A DNA stretch of 64,000 bases from Streptomyces ferrugineus (GTDB taxonomy: Bacteria > Actinomycetota > Actinomycetes > Streptomycetales > Streptomycetaceae). Each line of letters starts with the position of its first letter. The stretch's first letter is position 1. A program made the translations under genes and the position numbers. The stretch spans positions 5,456,001 through 5,520,000 of the forward strand of contig NZ_CP063373.1 of the NCBI RefSeq assembly GCF_015160855.1, in the 5' to 3' direction. Below the pieces are notes generated by a model that ran no database searches, was not told where the DNA came from, and saw nothing but the letters and a program-made list of their open reading frames with translations. This document shows positions 42,717 through 51,963 of the stretch, in pieces.

Positions 42717-43124
42717 TCACACGAGGCAGCGACCCAGCAGCCACCGCGCCCTGTGCGCGGACAGGGTCAGCTCGTCCTCGTCCCCGGCGTCGATCACCAG
42801 CAGCACCTCATCGCTCGGCCAGCGGGAGGCCAGGTCCCGCAGGGTGACCGGCCTGTAGCAGGGCACCTGGGGAAAGGCCCTGAACAGTCGTTCCTCCGAG
42901 GTGAAGACCATGACCGCAGGGGCGTCATGGACACTCTCGATCACCGGCAGCACAAGCCGCACCAGCTCACTGTGGCTACGCGTATATCGGATGCCGCCGA
43001 TCGCAGGGATCAGCACGTCACAGCCAGCCAGCGCTTCGAGCGCCCGTACGTCCCCCGTGGTGGACAGGTCTTGCAGAGCCTTCCGTGCCACCGATTCGAA
43101 GACCTCTGCCGGGATCTCAGTCAT
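42717..43124 (-). CDS. SseB N-terminal domain family protein
   Basis: A 135-residue soluble protein with the SseB_N arrangement: VARKALQDLSTTGDVRALEA, LAGCDVLIPAIGG, APAVMVFTSEERLFRAFPQV, then SRWPSDEVLLVIDAGDEDEL. SseB-like proteins in actinobacteria have no secretion role that is known. GTG/ATG choice: ATG at 43124 is used. It stands alone between gene remnants. Function unknown. Confidence 0.82.
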   Translation of the reverse strand: MTEIPAEVFESVARKALQDLSTTGDVRALEALAGCDVLIPAIGGIRYTRSHSELVRLVLPVIESVHDAPAVMVFTSEERLFRAFPQVPCYRPVTLRDLASRWPSDEVLLVIDAGDEDELTLSAHRARWLLGRCLV

Positions 43125-43785
43125 AGCGCCGCACCCTTTTTACACAGAGCCACTCCCGGACGACGGATCGTCTAACTCCATCTACCCGCGATCGCTGCAA
43201 CCATGCGGTGAGTCCGGCGCACGAGTGCCATCCTGGGGCTGTCTCTGACCCGTCAAAGATCGCTCAACGACGATCAACGCCGATCGATCACTGCCGTCAG
43301 ACGAATCGCGGTAGGCCGACCCGTGGAACCGCGGAAGACGCCCCTGCCGGACGGACGAGTGATCACATAGTCGTCGAAGCATGCTGACCCACAGCGGACC
43401 CGCATCGACGCAGAGGGAAGTGGTGAACCCAGAGCCCGATTCCGTGGCACCCATATCCGCGCCGAGCACCGGCCCGGATCCCCGAACCAAGCACCGCCCG
43501 GACACCGCACCCGATGCCCGCCCCGGACGAACCCGACCCCGGCTTCAACCACAACGGCATCCAGGCCATGTCGGCCGGCACCGGCCCGGAGGCGCCCCCC
43601 TCCCGGCCCGAGCCGCGCCCCGCTACCCAGGCCCTACGGAGCCCGGATCCAGCGATTGACTCGTCCCCGACGCCGAGCGGGCCGGGCCGCCGCGCCTACT
43701 CGCCGACCGCCGGATTGCCTCACCCACCGTCAGCTCACACCATCAGATCATCAGCCGCCGGATTCGGGCTCCACACCCAGCGTCT
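43125..43785. other. Long stretch without a recognisable gene
   Basis: About 660 bases hold only frames of Ser/Pro/Arg-rich composition on both strands. The base composition is lower in GC near 43140-43400 and becomes high and Pro-coding near 43500-43700. No motif, tRNA or clear terminal repeat was recognised. Together with the glnT fossil it suggests decayed DNA. Confidence 0.45.
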
Positions 43786-44964
43786 TCACCGATTGGCGGC
43801 CAGCACTGCCGCGAGGCCTCCTTGCAGATCCTTGACGAAATACTCGGGAACCTCCAGCGACGGGAAATGTCCCCCGGCTTCAGGGGACCTCCATCGGACG
43901 ATCTGCCGGAACCGCTCCTGTGCCCAGGCACGCGGGCACTTCTCGATGTCCCGGGGATACACACTGATTGCTGACGGGACATCGACCCGAAGGTCGGGGT
44001 CGAGCGAGTCGTGGCTTTCGTAGTAGATGCGGGCCGACGACGCGCCGGTCCGCGTCAGCCAATACAGGGTGACGTCGTCGAGAACCCTGTCCCTGGAAAT
44101 CCTCTCGAACGGGCTGTCCTCGGTATCTGTCCACTCAGCGAACTTGTCAAGGATCCAGGCGAGAAGCCCGACTGGTGAGTCGACGAGCGAGTAGCCGATG
44201 GTCTGCGGTCGGGTCGCCTGCTGCTTCGCGTACGCCGCGCGGTGGCGCCAGAAATCGCGGGTGTCCTCGGCCCATGTGCGCTCGGCCGCCGTCAGCCCGT
44301 CCGTCGTCAACCCGGGCGGTGCCTGCGCGGTCGTTGTGTGGATACCGAGAACGTGCGTCGGGAACCTGCCGCCGAGGACCGTAGTGATCACACCACCCCA
44401 GTCGCCGCCGTGGGCTACGAACTTGCTGTAGCCGATCCTTCCCATCAGTTCCACCCACGCGGCCGCGATCTTCTCGATTCCCCACCCGGTGGTGGCCGGC
44501 TTGTCGCTGTAGCCAAAGCCTGGCAACGACGGGACCACGACGTGGAACGCCGGCGCGTCCGCATCTTTCGGATCTGCCAGCTCATCCACTAGGTCGACGA
44601 ACTCAGCAATGCTGCCCGGCCAGCCGTGCGTCAAGATCAGAGGAGTGGCATCTGCGCGTGCGGATCGACGGTGCAGGAAGTGAATACCCAGACCGTCAAT
44701 GGTCGTGCGGAACTGGCCGATCCGGTTAAGGCGCGCTTCGAACGAGCGCCAGTTGTACCCGGTGCGCCAGTAGTCCACGACATCGACGAGGTCGGCAAGA
44801 GGAACGCCCTGTGCCCATCGGCGAGGGTCGGGCGCCGCGCGATAGACCGTCTCAGCTTCCGGGAGCCGCGCCGCGACCAATCGCGCGCGCAGATCGTCGA
44901 GGTCAGCGTCAGTTGCGTGGGCTTCAAATGCTTGCACCTCGCCTGCTTGCACCTCGCTGGGCAT
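43786..44964 (-). CDS. Epoxide hydrolase (EHN domain + alpha/beta hydrolase)
   Basis: A 392-residue enzyme. Residues ~10-115 are the EHN cap-like domain (DADLDDLRARLVAARLPEAE, GYNWRSFEARLNRIGQF). The hydrolase core has the oxyanion motif LTHGWPGSIAEF, the nucleophile Asp in HGGDWGG near residue 188, a lid Tyr in ARIYYESH and the catalytic His in AGGHFPSLEVPEYF. It should open epoxides to diols; this type includes microsomal-like EPHX1 relatives in actinobacteria. The GC content looks lower than the surroundings, so recent transfer is possible. It is divergent from a CGNR regulator. Confidence 0.94.
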   Translation of the reverse strand: MPSEVQAGEVQAFEAHATDADLDDLRARLVAARLPEAETVYRAAPDPRRWAQGVPLADLVDVVDYWRTGYNWRSFEARLNRIGQFRTTIDGLGIHFLHRRSARADATPLILTHGWPGSIAEFVDLVDELADPKDADAPAFHVVVPSLPGFGYSDKPATTGWGIEKIAAAWVELMGRIGYSKFVAHGGDWGGVITTVLGGRFPTHVLGIHTTTAQAPPGLTTDGLTAAERTWAEDTRDFWRHRAAYAKQQATRPQTIGYSLVDSPVGLLAWILDKFAEWTDTEDSPFERISRDRVLDDVTLYWLTRTGASSARIYYESHDSLDPDLRVDVPSAISVYPRDIEKCPRAWAQERFRQIVRWRSPEAGGHFPSLEVPEYFVKDLQGGLAAVLAANR

Positions 44965-45006
44965 GAGACCTCCCGGTCGTCGTGGAGCCGGCTTGGACCT
45001 GGCGCG

Positions 45007-45023
45007 AACCGGCTAAGACGGTT
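45007..45023. promoter_or_regulatory. Operator-like site 1 between epoxide hydrolase and CGNR gene
   Basis: AACCGGCTAAGACGGTT has AACCG/CGGTT inverted arms and matches site 2 (45049-45065) at 13-14 of 17 bases. Centre-to-centre distance is 42 bases, four helical turns, so two dimers could bind one DNA face. It is 43 bases upstream of the hydrolase start (44964). Confidence 0.75.
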
Positions 45024-45048
45024 CTAGCATCTCTCGATGTCGGCGTGC

Positions 45049-45065
45049 AACCAGCTAAGGTGGTT
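45049..45065. promoter_or_regulatory. Operator-like site 2 between epoxide hydrolase and CGNR gene
   Basis: AACCAGCTAAGGTGGTT has AACCA/TGGTT inverted arms and shares the AACC-R-GCTAAG-x-x-GGTT core with site 1. It ends two bases before the ATG of the CGNR gene, so binding would block its transcription or, in a leaderless gene, its very start. Confidence 0.75.
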
Positions 45066-45067
45066 CC

Positions 45068-45634
45068 ATGCATGCTCGGTTCCCTGAATTCCGTCTCGGT
45101 AAGGTGCTGGCGACCAGCTTCACGGCGACCCTGACGGAGCGTCGCGGCGACGCTGTGGAACGTATTCCCACGCCGCAACGACTCGTCGACTGGCTGGCGG
45201 TGAATGGCCTGGCCGTGGATTCCTGCACCACCGCCCAGCTCGAACTCGCTCGGGAACTGAGGGAATCAATCCACGCCGCCTTGACAGCGGCCGCGATCCA
45301 AGACCCTCTCCCTGCGTCTGCTGTCCAGGTCATCAATGACCGCAGTACTCAGGGTCGGGCCGCGGCCATTCTGACGCCCGAGAACAATCGGCAATGGCGA
45401 CTCAGCTCGACTTCCTGCGTGGAGGATGCGCTGAGCGTTATCGCCGCCGACTCGATCAGCATCATCGCAGGCGAACGAGACGGAAGACTGGCCTTGTGCG
45501 CATCGCCAACCTGCCGAGCCGCCTTCTTCGACACCAGCCAAAGCCGCACCCGCAAATGGTGCGACATGAACACGTGCGGGAATCGTCAGAAGAAGGCGCG
45601 CTTCAATGCCAACAAGCGCAAGAGCTCCGGATAA
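45068..45634 (+). CDS. CGNR zinc-finger transcriptional regulator (ABATE domain)
   Basis: A 188-residue protein. Residues ~15-130 are an ABATE-type stress-sensing domain (FTATLTERRGDAVERIPTPQ, RLVDWLAVNGLAVDSC). The C-terminal ~45 residues are the CGNR finger: LCASPTCRAAFFDTSQSRTR, then KWCDMNTCGNRQKKARF, with four cysteines for zinc. CGNR proteins bind DNA. Two matching 17-base sites lie between it and the divergent epoxide hydrolase, so it very likely regulates both. Base composition is less GC-rich than the typical neighbourhood. Confidence 0.92.
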   Translation: MHARFPEFRLGKVLATSFTATLTERRGDAVERIPTPQRLVDWLAVNGLAVDSCTTAQLELARELRESIHAALTAAAIQDPLPASAVQVINDRSTQGRAAAILTPENNRQWRLSSTSCVEDALSVIAADSISIIAGERDGRLALCASPTCRAAFFDTSQSRTRKWCDMNTCGNRQKKARFNANKRKSSG

Positions 45635-46190
45635 TTGCGTGCTGAGCACGTCACTCGAAGTGGTGGGGACCTTGCTGATGTCAGATTGTGGGAAAGCGGT
45701 CTGGACCGCGTCCTGGACGGACGACCGGGAACGATGCCGGCGGTCAGCCATCGACGACACGGTCGGCTTCGAGACCGAGTGGCCGTGGCCGAGCGATGGT
45801 CCGCCGTGCGATCGCCGACAGGATCCCGTTGCGGTGGGTGACCGCACCAACCGCCACAACACTGTGGTGACCCGCTGGGCGCCCGACCACCCCGTCCACG
45901 ACCCGTTCGCAGCCTGGCCCGGCAGAAGTGGAAGCATCGCTCCCGCGGCGAGGGATTTGGTCAATGCCCGCGTCGCGCAGGCGCTGGTATGCGCCGTCGG
46001 GGCAGGTAGTCACGAAACTCGTAGAGGCCGACCTTCCGGCGGACGACCAGGCCCGCTGCCCTGGGGCGGGTCACCTTGGACTTCTCCCGGGCGGCCGCGC
46101 ATGGGCCGGTTAAGCAGTTCCGACGGCGGCGCGTGCTCAGCTCAGCGTCAAGTGCACCAGGTCGGTCTCCTGATCACGGGCCCGGGCGAA
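45635..46190. other. Decayed region, no intact gene
   Basis: Frames here are overlapping and lack motif or start signals. The stretch lies between the CGNR gene and a TetR fossil and reads as part of the same graveyard. No transposase core or terminal repeat was found. Confidence 0.4.
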
Positions 46191-46204
46191 GCACCGGCTT
46201 TTCC

Positions 46205-46610
46205 CGGTGGCCACCCTGGACCGCCCCTGGGCCCGCGAGGTAGTCACCGAAACCGACCCCGCCGCCCAGCTCGCCCTCCAGGCCGCCGGCGCCCGCCGTG
46301 TCCTCGAGCGCGCCGCGCCGGTCCTGGAGGTCGTGCGCGGCGCGGCGACCGCCGACCCGGAACTGGCCGAGTTCTGGCGGCCAACCAGCAGCAGCGCCAC
46401 ACGGTCCAGCTCCGCTTCGCCGAGACACTCACGGCCAAGACGTCCGGCTCGCTGCGCGACGGCCACGACGCCACGTCCGCCGCCGACATCGCGCTGGCCG
46501 TCCTGGGCCCGGAGACCTACGGTCTGCTGGTCAGCAGCCGGGGCTGGTCCCCGGAGCGCTGGGAGCGGTGGGCGACGGACGCTCTCGTACGGCAGTTGCT
46601 CCCCTGCCCA
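46205..46610 (+). pseudogene. TetR family regulator, C-terminal remnant with frameshift
   Basis: Frame 1 (46207-46381) reads ATLDRPWAREVVTETDPAAQ, LALQAAGARRVLERAAPVLE and VVRGAATADPELAEFW. Frame 2 then continues from 46383: ANQQQRHTVQLRFAETLTAK, DATSAADIALAVLGPETYGL and SRGWSPERWERWATDALVRQ. Joined, this is the ligand domain of a TetR repressor. The DNA-binding domain is gone and the frame is broken, so it is dead. Confidence 0.75.
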
Positions 46611-46649
46611 CGGCCGTACCGACTCAACGGCGCATGCGGCGCGGCGCCT

Positions 46650-46799
46650 TCAGCTCCGTTCGGCACCTTGTACGGACCGGACCCGGTCAACGCGCTGTGC
46701 CTGCCGCCACCGCTGGAACTCGGGCAGGGCCACGATGTCGGTGAAGTGACCGAAGGACGGGTCGCGGGTGAGGACGTGGTCGACGATCCGATAGCGCAC
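46650..46799 (-). pseudogene. PIN-domain-like C-terminal fragment
   Basis: A GTG-started 49-codon frame reads RYRIVDHVLTRDPSFGHFTD then IVALPEFQRWRQAQR. The VLTRDPSF piece resembles the last acidic motif of PIN (VapC-type) ribonucleases. A stop codon lies just upstream, and nothing before it reads as the rest of a PIN domain. It is a fragment or a chance similarity. Confidence 0.35.
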
Positions 46800-47060
46800 A
46801 ACTTACTGAACGGCGCGCTGCGAGCTGTCGCTGGCTCTCGCTTGGGCGGCGGTGGGGCGTGTGATGTCGGCGGGGCCGGATTGACAGCCCGTGGTCGCAC
46901 TTGGTCAGAACGCTGCGATTGACCAAGCGTCTGTCCCGTGTCGAACGCCCACGTCCGTGGCCGTAGCTGTGACCTGCGACGACCAGATCAGCTGAGACAA
47001 TGTCAGCCGACGGGTCTCAGACGATCTGGTCCCAACGAACCGGGTCCACGCGTCTCACTC

Positions 47061-47486
47061 AATTTGGCGGGACACCTCCACCTCGGTCGGGCCGTGGCAA
47101 AGGCCCTGGCCGCGAAGCGCGTGGCCTCGTACCGATTCGACCGGCGGGGCGTGGGTGTCACCGCAGGTGACTGGCAGACCACGAGTTTCCTGCAACACCG
47201 CCGGGACGCCGTCGCGGTTCTGGCGGCATCTCATGATCTCGGCGGGCGCAGCTACGCGGAGGTCGTCTCGTCACCCCAGGTGCACAAGCTGATCGACGGC
47301 TTTGTCCAGCGTGTCAACGGCGAACTGCAGCGGTGGCAGACCGTCAAGAAGTTCTCGGTCCTGCCGCGTGACCTCGACGTGGAGCACGGTGAGTTCACTC
47401 CGAGCCTCAAGGTCAAGCGGCCTGTCGTGGAGCGCGAGTACGCCGATGCCATCGAGGCCATGTACGAAGGTTCCCGCGAAGCGTGA
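47061..47486 (+). pseudogene. Chimeric fossil: alpha/beta hydrolase piece joined to long-chain acyl-CoA ligase C-terminus
   Basis: In one open frame (from a GTG-type start at 46938), residues from ~47061 to 47231 read GRAVAKALAAKRVASYRFDR then RGVGVTAGDWQTTSF, the middle of an alpha/beta hydrolase. From about 47247 the sequence is SYAEVVSSPQVHKLIDGFVQ, VNGELQRWQTVKKFSVLPRD, LDVEHGEFTPSLKVKRPVVE and EAMYEGSREA to the stop, the C-terminus of FadD-type ligases with the conserved LKVKR lysine motif. Neither part is complete. A deletion between two genes fused them. Confidence 0.8.
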
Positions 47487-47770
47487 CCTCCATGAGTCCG
47501 GTACGGCACGCAGCCGTACCGGACCGCCCCACCTGGCCTTCGCCGGCGGCAGACCGTGAGCGACCAGGGTGTGCCGCCACCAGCCCGCAACTCCGCAGTG
47601 GTCACATCGGCGAAGGGGCGGAACGGCGTCGCCCGGTGCTGGGAGCGCAGCAGGCAGCGGGTCACGGACAGCGCCGTACGCCCACGGGCAGCGCATACCG
47701 CGGCCCGGACTGGGCTCGCGTGCTCCGGGGCTTCGCCGACGTTGTCCACCTCGACGAGCGGGTCCGGGCG

Positions 47771-47799
47771 CCCTCCCCCACTACGTCCGTCGGGGAGGG
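47771..47799 (-). terminator. Hairpin downstream of the SulP gene
   Basis: CCCTCCCC (47771-47778) and GGGGAGGG (47792-47799) make an eight-pair stem with a 13-base loop, 14 bases past the sulP stop on the minus strand. It is a likely terminator. Confidence 0.6.
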
Positions 47800-47812
47800 G
47801 CGGCCGGTCCGG

Positions 47813-49315
47813 TCAGTGGCTGCCGGTCAGCTGGCCGGCGAGGCGCTCGTGCATGTCGGCGCTGGGCTTGTTCAGGCCGACGATGGTGACCTTCTTGCCC
47901 CGCTGGGCGTACTTGGTCTCGACGGCGTCCAGAGCGGCGACGGACGAGGCGTCCCAGATGTGCGCGTCGGAGAGGTCGATGACGATGTCGTCCGGGTCGT
48001 CCTTGTAGTTGAACTGGTGGACGAGGTCGTTGGAGGAGGCGAAGAACAGCTCGCCGGTGACCGCGTAGACGACCTGGTTGCCGTCGGGGTCGACGACACC
48101 GGAGACGTTGACCATGTGCGCGACGCGCTTGGCGAAGACGACCATCGCGGTGATGCAGCCCACGACGACGCCGATGGCGAGGTTGTGGGTGGCGACCACG
48201 CAGGCGACGGTGACGACCATGACGGTCATCTCGCCGAGCGGCATCCGCCGAAGCGTCTTCGGGGCGATGGAGTGCCAGTCGAAGGTCGCGAACGACACCA
48301 TGATCATGACGGCCACGAGCGCGGCCATGGGGATGTCGGAGACGACCGGGCCAAAGGCGATGCACAGCACCATCAGGAACGCGCCGGCCAGGAACGTCGA
48401 CAGGCGGGTCCGGGCGCCGGAGACCCGTACGTTGATCATGGTCTGGCCGATCATGGCGCAGCCGCCCATGCCGCCGAAGAAGCCGGTGACGATGTTGGCG
48501 ATGCCCTGGCCGATGGATTCGCGGGTCTTGCCCGAGTGGGTGTCGGTGATGTCGTCGACCAGCTTGGCCGTCATCAGCGACTCCATCAGGCCGACCAGCG
48601 CCATGGCGAAGGCGTAGGGGGCGATCGTCGTCAGCGTGTCCATCGTGAAGGGGACGTCCGGCAGGCCCGGCACCGGCAGTGAGGAGGGCAGCTCGCCCTT
48701 GTCGCCGACGGTCGGCACGGCGATTCCGGCCGCCACCGTGATCACGGTCAGGATGATGATGGAGACCAGCGGGGCCGGAATCACCGTGGTGACCTTCGGG
48801 AAGAAGACCATCAGCGCGAGCCCGCCCGCGACCAGCGGGTAGACCATCCACGGCACATCCGTCAGCTCCGGCACCTGAGCCATGAAGATGAGGATGGCGA
48901 GGGCGTTGACGAAGCCGACCATCACGCTGCGCGGCACGAACCGCATGAGCTTGGCCACGCCCAGCGCGCCCAGGATCACCTGGAAGACGCCGGCCAGAAT
49001 GACGGCCGCGATCAGGTAGCTGAGGCCGTGCTCCCGGTTGAGCGGGGCGATGACCAGGGCGACCGCGCCGGTCGCGGCGGAGATCATGGCCTTGCGGCCG
49101 CCGACGATCGAGATGACGACCGCCATGGTGAAGGAGGCGAACAGACCGACCGCCGGGTCGACCCCGGCGATGATCGAGAAGGAGATCGCCTCCGGGATCA
49201 GGGCCAGGGCGACCACCAGGCCGGCCAGCACCTCGGTGCGCAGGACCTTCGGGGAGTCCAGCCAGTCGGGCTTGGACAGGCGGAACTTCGGGGCTGCGGA
49301 CAGCAGTGAGGACAT
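47813..49315 (-). CDS. SulP family anion transporter with STAS domain
   Basis: A 500-residue transporter. The first ~400 residues hold 12-14 spans, with the SulP signature regions [20 protein letters not shown] and [15 protein letters not shown], and [20 protein letters not shown]. Residues ~410-490 are a cytoplasmic STAS domain ([40 protein letters not shown]). It may carry sulfate, bicarbonate or dicarboxylates. ATG at 49315 was chosen; an in-frame GTG at 49339 would add eight residues. A divergent MerR gene probably controls it. Confidence 0.94.
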   Translation of the reverse strand: MSSLLSAAPKFRLSKPDWLDSPKVLRTEVLAGLVVALALIPEAISFSIIAGVDPAVGLFASFTMAVVISIVGGRKAMISAATGAVALVIAPLNREHGLSYLIAAVILAGVFQVILGALGVAKLMRFVPRSVMVGFVNALAILIFMAQVPELTDVPWMVYPLVAGGLALMVFFPKVTTVIPAPLVSIIILTVITVAAGIAVPTVGDKGELPSSLPVPGLPDVPFTMDTLTTIAPYAFAMALVGLMESLMTAKLVDDITDTHSGKTRESIGQGIANIVTGFFGGMGGCAMIGQTMINVRVSGARTRLSTFLAGAFLMVLCIAFGPVVSDIPMAALVAVMIMVSFATFDWHSIAPKTLRRMPLGEMTVMVVTVACVVATHNLAIGVVVGCITAMVVFAKRVAHMVNVSGVVDPDGNQVVYAVTGELFFASSNDLVHQFNYKDDPDDIVIDLSDAHIWDASSVAALDAVETKYAQRGKKVTIVGLNKPSADMHERLAGQLTGSH

Positions 49316-49599
49316 GCAACCGTTTCTGTTCAGGCGCACGGGTCACGGGCAGGGACACGTACACGCGTCGTACATGACTCCGCGCACGCGGGGAGCGAAT
49401 TCCTCGGGCATCATGGCCCGGAAGTCTTCGGATGCCATCGGGGCCCGGTCGGGGCCCGCGCCATGGGCGTCCACTCCTGCCATCAGCCTCGACGGCGGCG
49501 GTGAACAGGGAGAGACTCTACCCTGACGTGAGGGCAGAGTGCGACTTGCGGCGTGTGAAACGCAGGTAAATACCCGGCAGGACCCAGTGATTCATCTCA

Positions 49600-49635
49600 C
49601 GTAAGCTGTGGTGCTTTACGGATTCGAAAATCGAA
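49600..49635. promoter_or_regulatory. Dyads upstream of merR in the sulP-merR divergent region
   Basis: CGTAAGC at 49600-49606 is inverted (imperfectly) by GCTTTACG at 49613-49620, and TTCGA-AAA-TCGAA (49623-49635) is a perfect short palindrome. Either could be the MerR binding site that controls the divergent sulP transporter. Confidence 0.5.
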
Positions 49636-49662
49636 GGAAACAACGAAGGGGATCATGGGGCG

Positions 49663-50079
49663 ATGACGGATCAGCGGCAGATGCAGATCGGTGAGGTGGC
49701 CGAGCGGACCGGTTTGTCTCTGCGCACCATCCGGCACTACGAGGAAGTGGGCCTGGTGATCCCCTCGGCCCGCAGCAAGGGCGGCTTCCGGCTGTACACG
49801 GACTCCGACGTCGAGCGCCTGATGGTGATCCGCCGTATGAAGCCGCTGGACTTCTCCCTGGAGGAGATGCGGGACCTGCTGGACATCACCGACCGGCTCG
49901 CCGCCACCGACGACCGGCCCGTGGGTGAGGAGCTCAAGCGCCTGCGGGAGCGGCTGGACTCCTACCGCGAGGTTGCCGACGCCCGCTGCGAGACCCTGCG
50001 GGCCCGGCTGGAGATGGCCGAGGACTTCGCCGCAACTCTGCGCCGCCGCCTGCAGGCGGACGCCCGCTCGGGTGCCTGA
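49663..50079 (+). CDS. MerR family transcriptional regulator
   Basis: A 138-residue MerR protein. The HTH is QIGEVAERTGLSLRTIRHYE, then EVGLVIPSARSKGGFRLYTD; the dimer helix follows (ELKRLRERLDSYREVADARC). There is one cysteine in the tail, so it is not a classic metal-binding MerR. It is divergent from sulP, 347 bases away, so it likely controls transporter expression. ATG at 49663 is chosen. Confidence 0.92.
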   Translation: MTDQRQMQIGEVAERTGLSLRTIRHYEEVGLVIPSARSKGGFRLYTDSDVERLMVIRRMKPLDFSLEEMRDLLDITDRLAATDDRPVGEELKRLRERLDSYREVADARCETLRARLEMAEDFAATLRRRLQADARSGA

Positions 50080-50110
50080 GCGGCCCCGGCCGTAGTACGG
50101 GACTACGGGA

Positions 50111-50145
50111 CGAGGGGCGCGGACCGCCAAGGGCCGCGCCCCTCG
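50111..50145. terminator. Hairpin between convergent merR and VOC genes
   Basis: CGAGGGGCGCGG (50111-50122) and CCGCGCCCCTCG (50134-50145) form a perfect 12-pair stem with an 11-base loop, between two genes that end toward each other. It is a good bidirectional terminator. Confidence 0.85.
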
Positions 50146-50167
50146 ATGCCATTCGGCCGCGTGACGG

Positions 50168-50602
50168 TCAGGCCCCTACGGCGCCCGGTACCTCTTCGGT
50201 GACGCCGTTCAGCGGCGAGTTCGGATCACTGCCGTACGGGCGGGTGATGACCTCCAGGCCGTGACCGGCCGGATCCCCGAAGTACACACCCCGCCCGCCG
50301 TCGTTGCGATTGATTCGACCAGGGTGACGGCCGTGCGGGTCGGCCTGGATCGGCACCCCGGCCGCCACGAGCCGCGCGAGCACCTGGTCGAACTCCCGCT
50401 CGGAGACGAGGAACGCGTAGTGCTGCGTGGGGATGTCGATGTCGACGGTCGCGAAGTCCAAAGTGACGCCGTTGGCGGTCGTCACCGGCAGGAACATCCC
50501 GGCCGGCTCGCCAACCTCGAGCCCCAGGACATCGGCGAGGAAATGAGCGGACTTCTCCCGGTCACGGGAAAGAACAATGGTGTGGTTGAACTCGACTGAC
50601 AC
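50168..50602 (-). CDS. VOC (glyoxalase/dioxygenase fold) family protein
   Basis: A 144-residue protein of the vicinal-oxygen-chelate fold. Potential metal ligands are His in FNHTIVLSRDREKS, His in PTQHYAFLVSE and Glu in HGLEVITRPYG. GGRGVYFGDPAGHGLEVI is the typical last strand block. Substrate unknown; relatives include glyoxalase-like and bleomycin-resistance-like proteins. GTG at 50602 is used. Confidence 0.9.
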   Translation of the reverse strand: MSVEFNHTIVLSRDREKSAHFLADVLGLEVGEPAGMFLPVTTANGVTLDFATVDIDIPTQHYAFLVSEREFDQVLARLVAAGVPIQADPHGRHPGRINRNDGGRGVYFGDPAGHGLEVITRPYGSDPNSPLNGVTEEVPGAVGA

Positions 50603-51395
50603 TGGTCAATGCCTCCACGGGCATCTCCGCGGCGCCTCCATGCCTCACCCGGCCGGTGACCGACACGCGATGCCGCGCCAGAGATCGTAAACACCCTTCT
50701 CCGGCGGCGTCGAGGGGTTTTCGGCCCGTCATCCAGCCCGGCCTCGCCCATCCCCTAAGGACGCGCGCCGGATTCCCTGGTCGGTACGCCCACCAGCGCC
50801 CGTCGGACGACCGCGGCACCCAGCGGACCACACCCCGCAAGCCATCCGTGAGTGCACGCCATGGTTGTTCGCGGCATGTGGGACTGGTCGGGCGGCCCGA
50901 ACGGCGGCTCAGGCCGTTCCCAGGCGGTGGGCAGGGCTGCCGCCATCATCATTCACGTGACGTGAGCGTATGCCGCGTTCCCCTCACGGGTGCAACAGGT
51001 GCGGACGGCCGGGAGGCGCCCCGGGCTCGTTCGAAGCGCAGGAGAGGATGCGACGCGGGCCGTTCTCGCTGTCGAGGATGAGCCGGGCGTTGCCCGGGTG
51101 CGGCTGCAAGGAGACCAGGGCGGTCTCGCGCACCGCGACGCCGAGGCCGCCGTCGGTGAGATGGAAGCCGATGGCAGGGCTGCGACGGGCTCCGAAAGAA
51201 TCCGCTGCACCGCCCGACCACCTCGCCGGGCGCTGGCTGCCACGGCTTGGGCCGCCGAGTTCACCGGCTTCGGATACGGGGATCAACTCCGTGCTGAGCA
51301 TGCCCTGTTCGGCCAGGCGTGCGCACAGCAGCCGGGCCCGGTCGTTCCCCGACGCGGTAATCGTGACCCAGCCGAAGGAGGGCGGGCACCCCGGG
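50603..51395. other. Long stretch without an intact gene
   Basis: About 790 bases with overlapping frames on both strands. A minus-strand frame (50984-51439) has the more protein-like run FHLTDGGLGVAVRETALVSL and IPVSEAGEL, but I cannot place it and it has no clear start. The region abuts the MFS/TetR chimera and is probably decayed DNA. Confidence 0.4.
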
Positions 51396-51963
51396 GCGAT
51401 CTCGGCGCACTTCCTGCGCACCGCCGTCCCCTTCCTCACGAGCGCCGCCGTCTGCGCCGTCGGGTTCTGGTGTGATCTCCGTCGGGAGCGGACTGTTGCT
51501 CGCCCCGATCACCACCGCGGTCGCCAGCGGCGTGGACCCGTCCGGCGCCGGGGCGGCCTCCGGGCTGATGAACACCACCAAACGGGTCGACGGCGTACTC
51601 GGCCTGGTCGCCCTGTCCGCGCTCGCCGCCGACGCCTCCGGCGTCCCGGCCGGGTTCGCACGGGTCTTCGGTGCCATCGCGGTGGTTCTGGCCGTCGTCG
51701 CCGTCGTATCACTCACGTACCACCAGGAGCAGATCGTCGAACAACTCGAGGTCAAACTCGGCCGGGACAGCCGCGAGGACGTACGCCTCCGCCTCCTCGG
51801 CGAGATCGCCTTCGGCGCCTACCGTGTCGGCGCCAAGAACTGGACCGCCGGCCGCGGCAAAGGAGCCGGCAGTCGTGGCAAGGGGGGACGCGCGACGCTG
51901 GCCGCCCGCGTGGACGAGGCGTTCGACGCCGTTCCCGACGCGATCGCGCTGGACGCCGACTGA
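51395..51963 (+). pseudogene. Chimeric fossil: MFS (DHA2) transporter piece joined to a TetR C-terminus
   Basis: From 51472 one frame reads GSGLLLAPITTAVASGVDPS, GAGAASGLMNTTKRVDGVLG and a last span FGAIAVVLAVVAVVSLTY, the end of a drug/H+ antiporter-2 transporter. After about 51720 the same frame turns into VEQLEVKLGRDSREDVRLRL and LGEIAFGAYRVGAKNW, then AARVDEAFDAVPDAIALDAD, the end of a TetR regulator. Both genes lost their beginnings. A short upstream piece (51395-51470) may hold one more transporter span in another frame. Confidence 0.7.

Noticed and set aside
43231..43400. Possible insertion-sequence end (GGGCTGTCTCTGACCC)
   Set aside because: It faintly recalls IS ends, but no partner repeat, target duplication or transposase was found.
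46938..47060. N-terminal part of the chimeric frame as a real gene start
   Set aside because: The first 41 residues have no motif and no ribosome binding site; only the later two pieces are recognisable.
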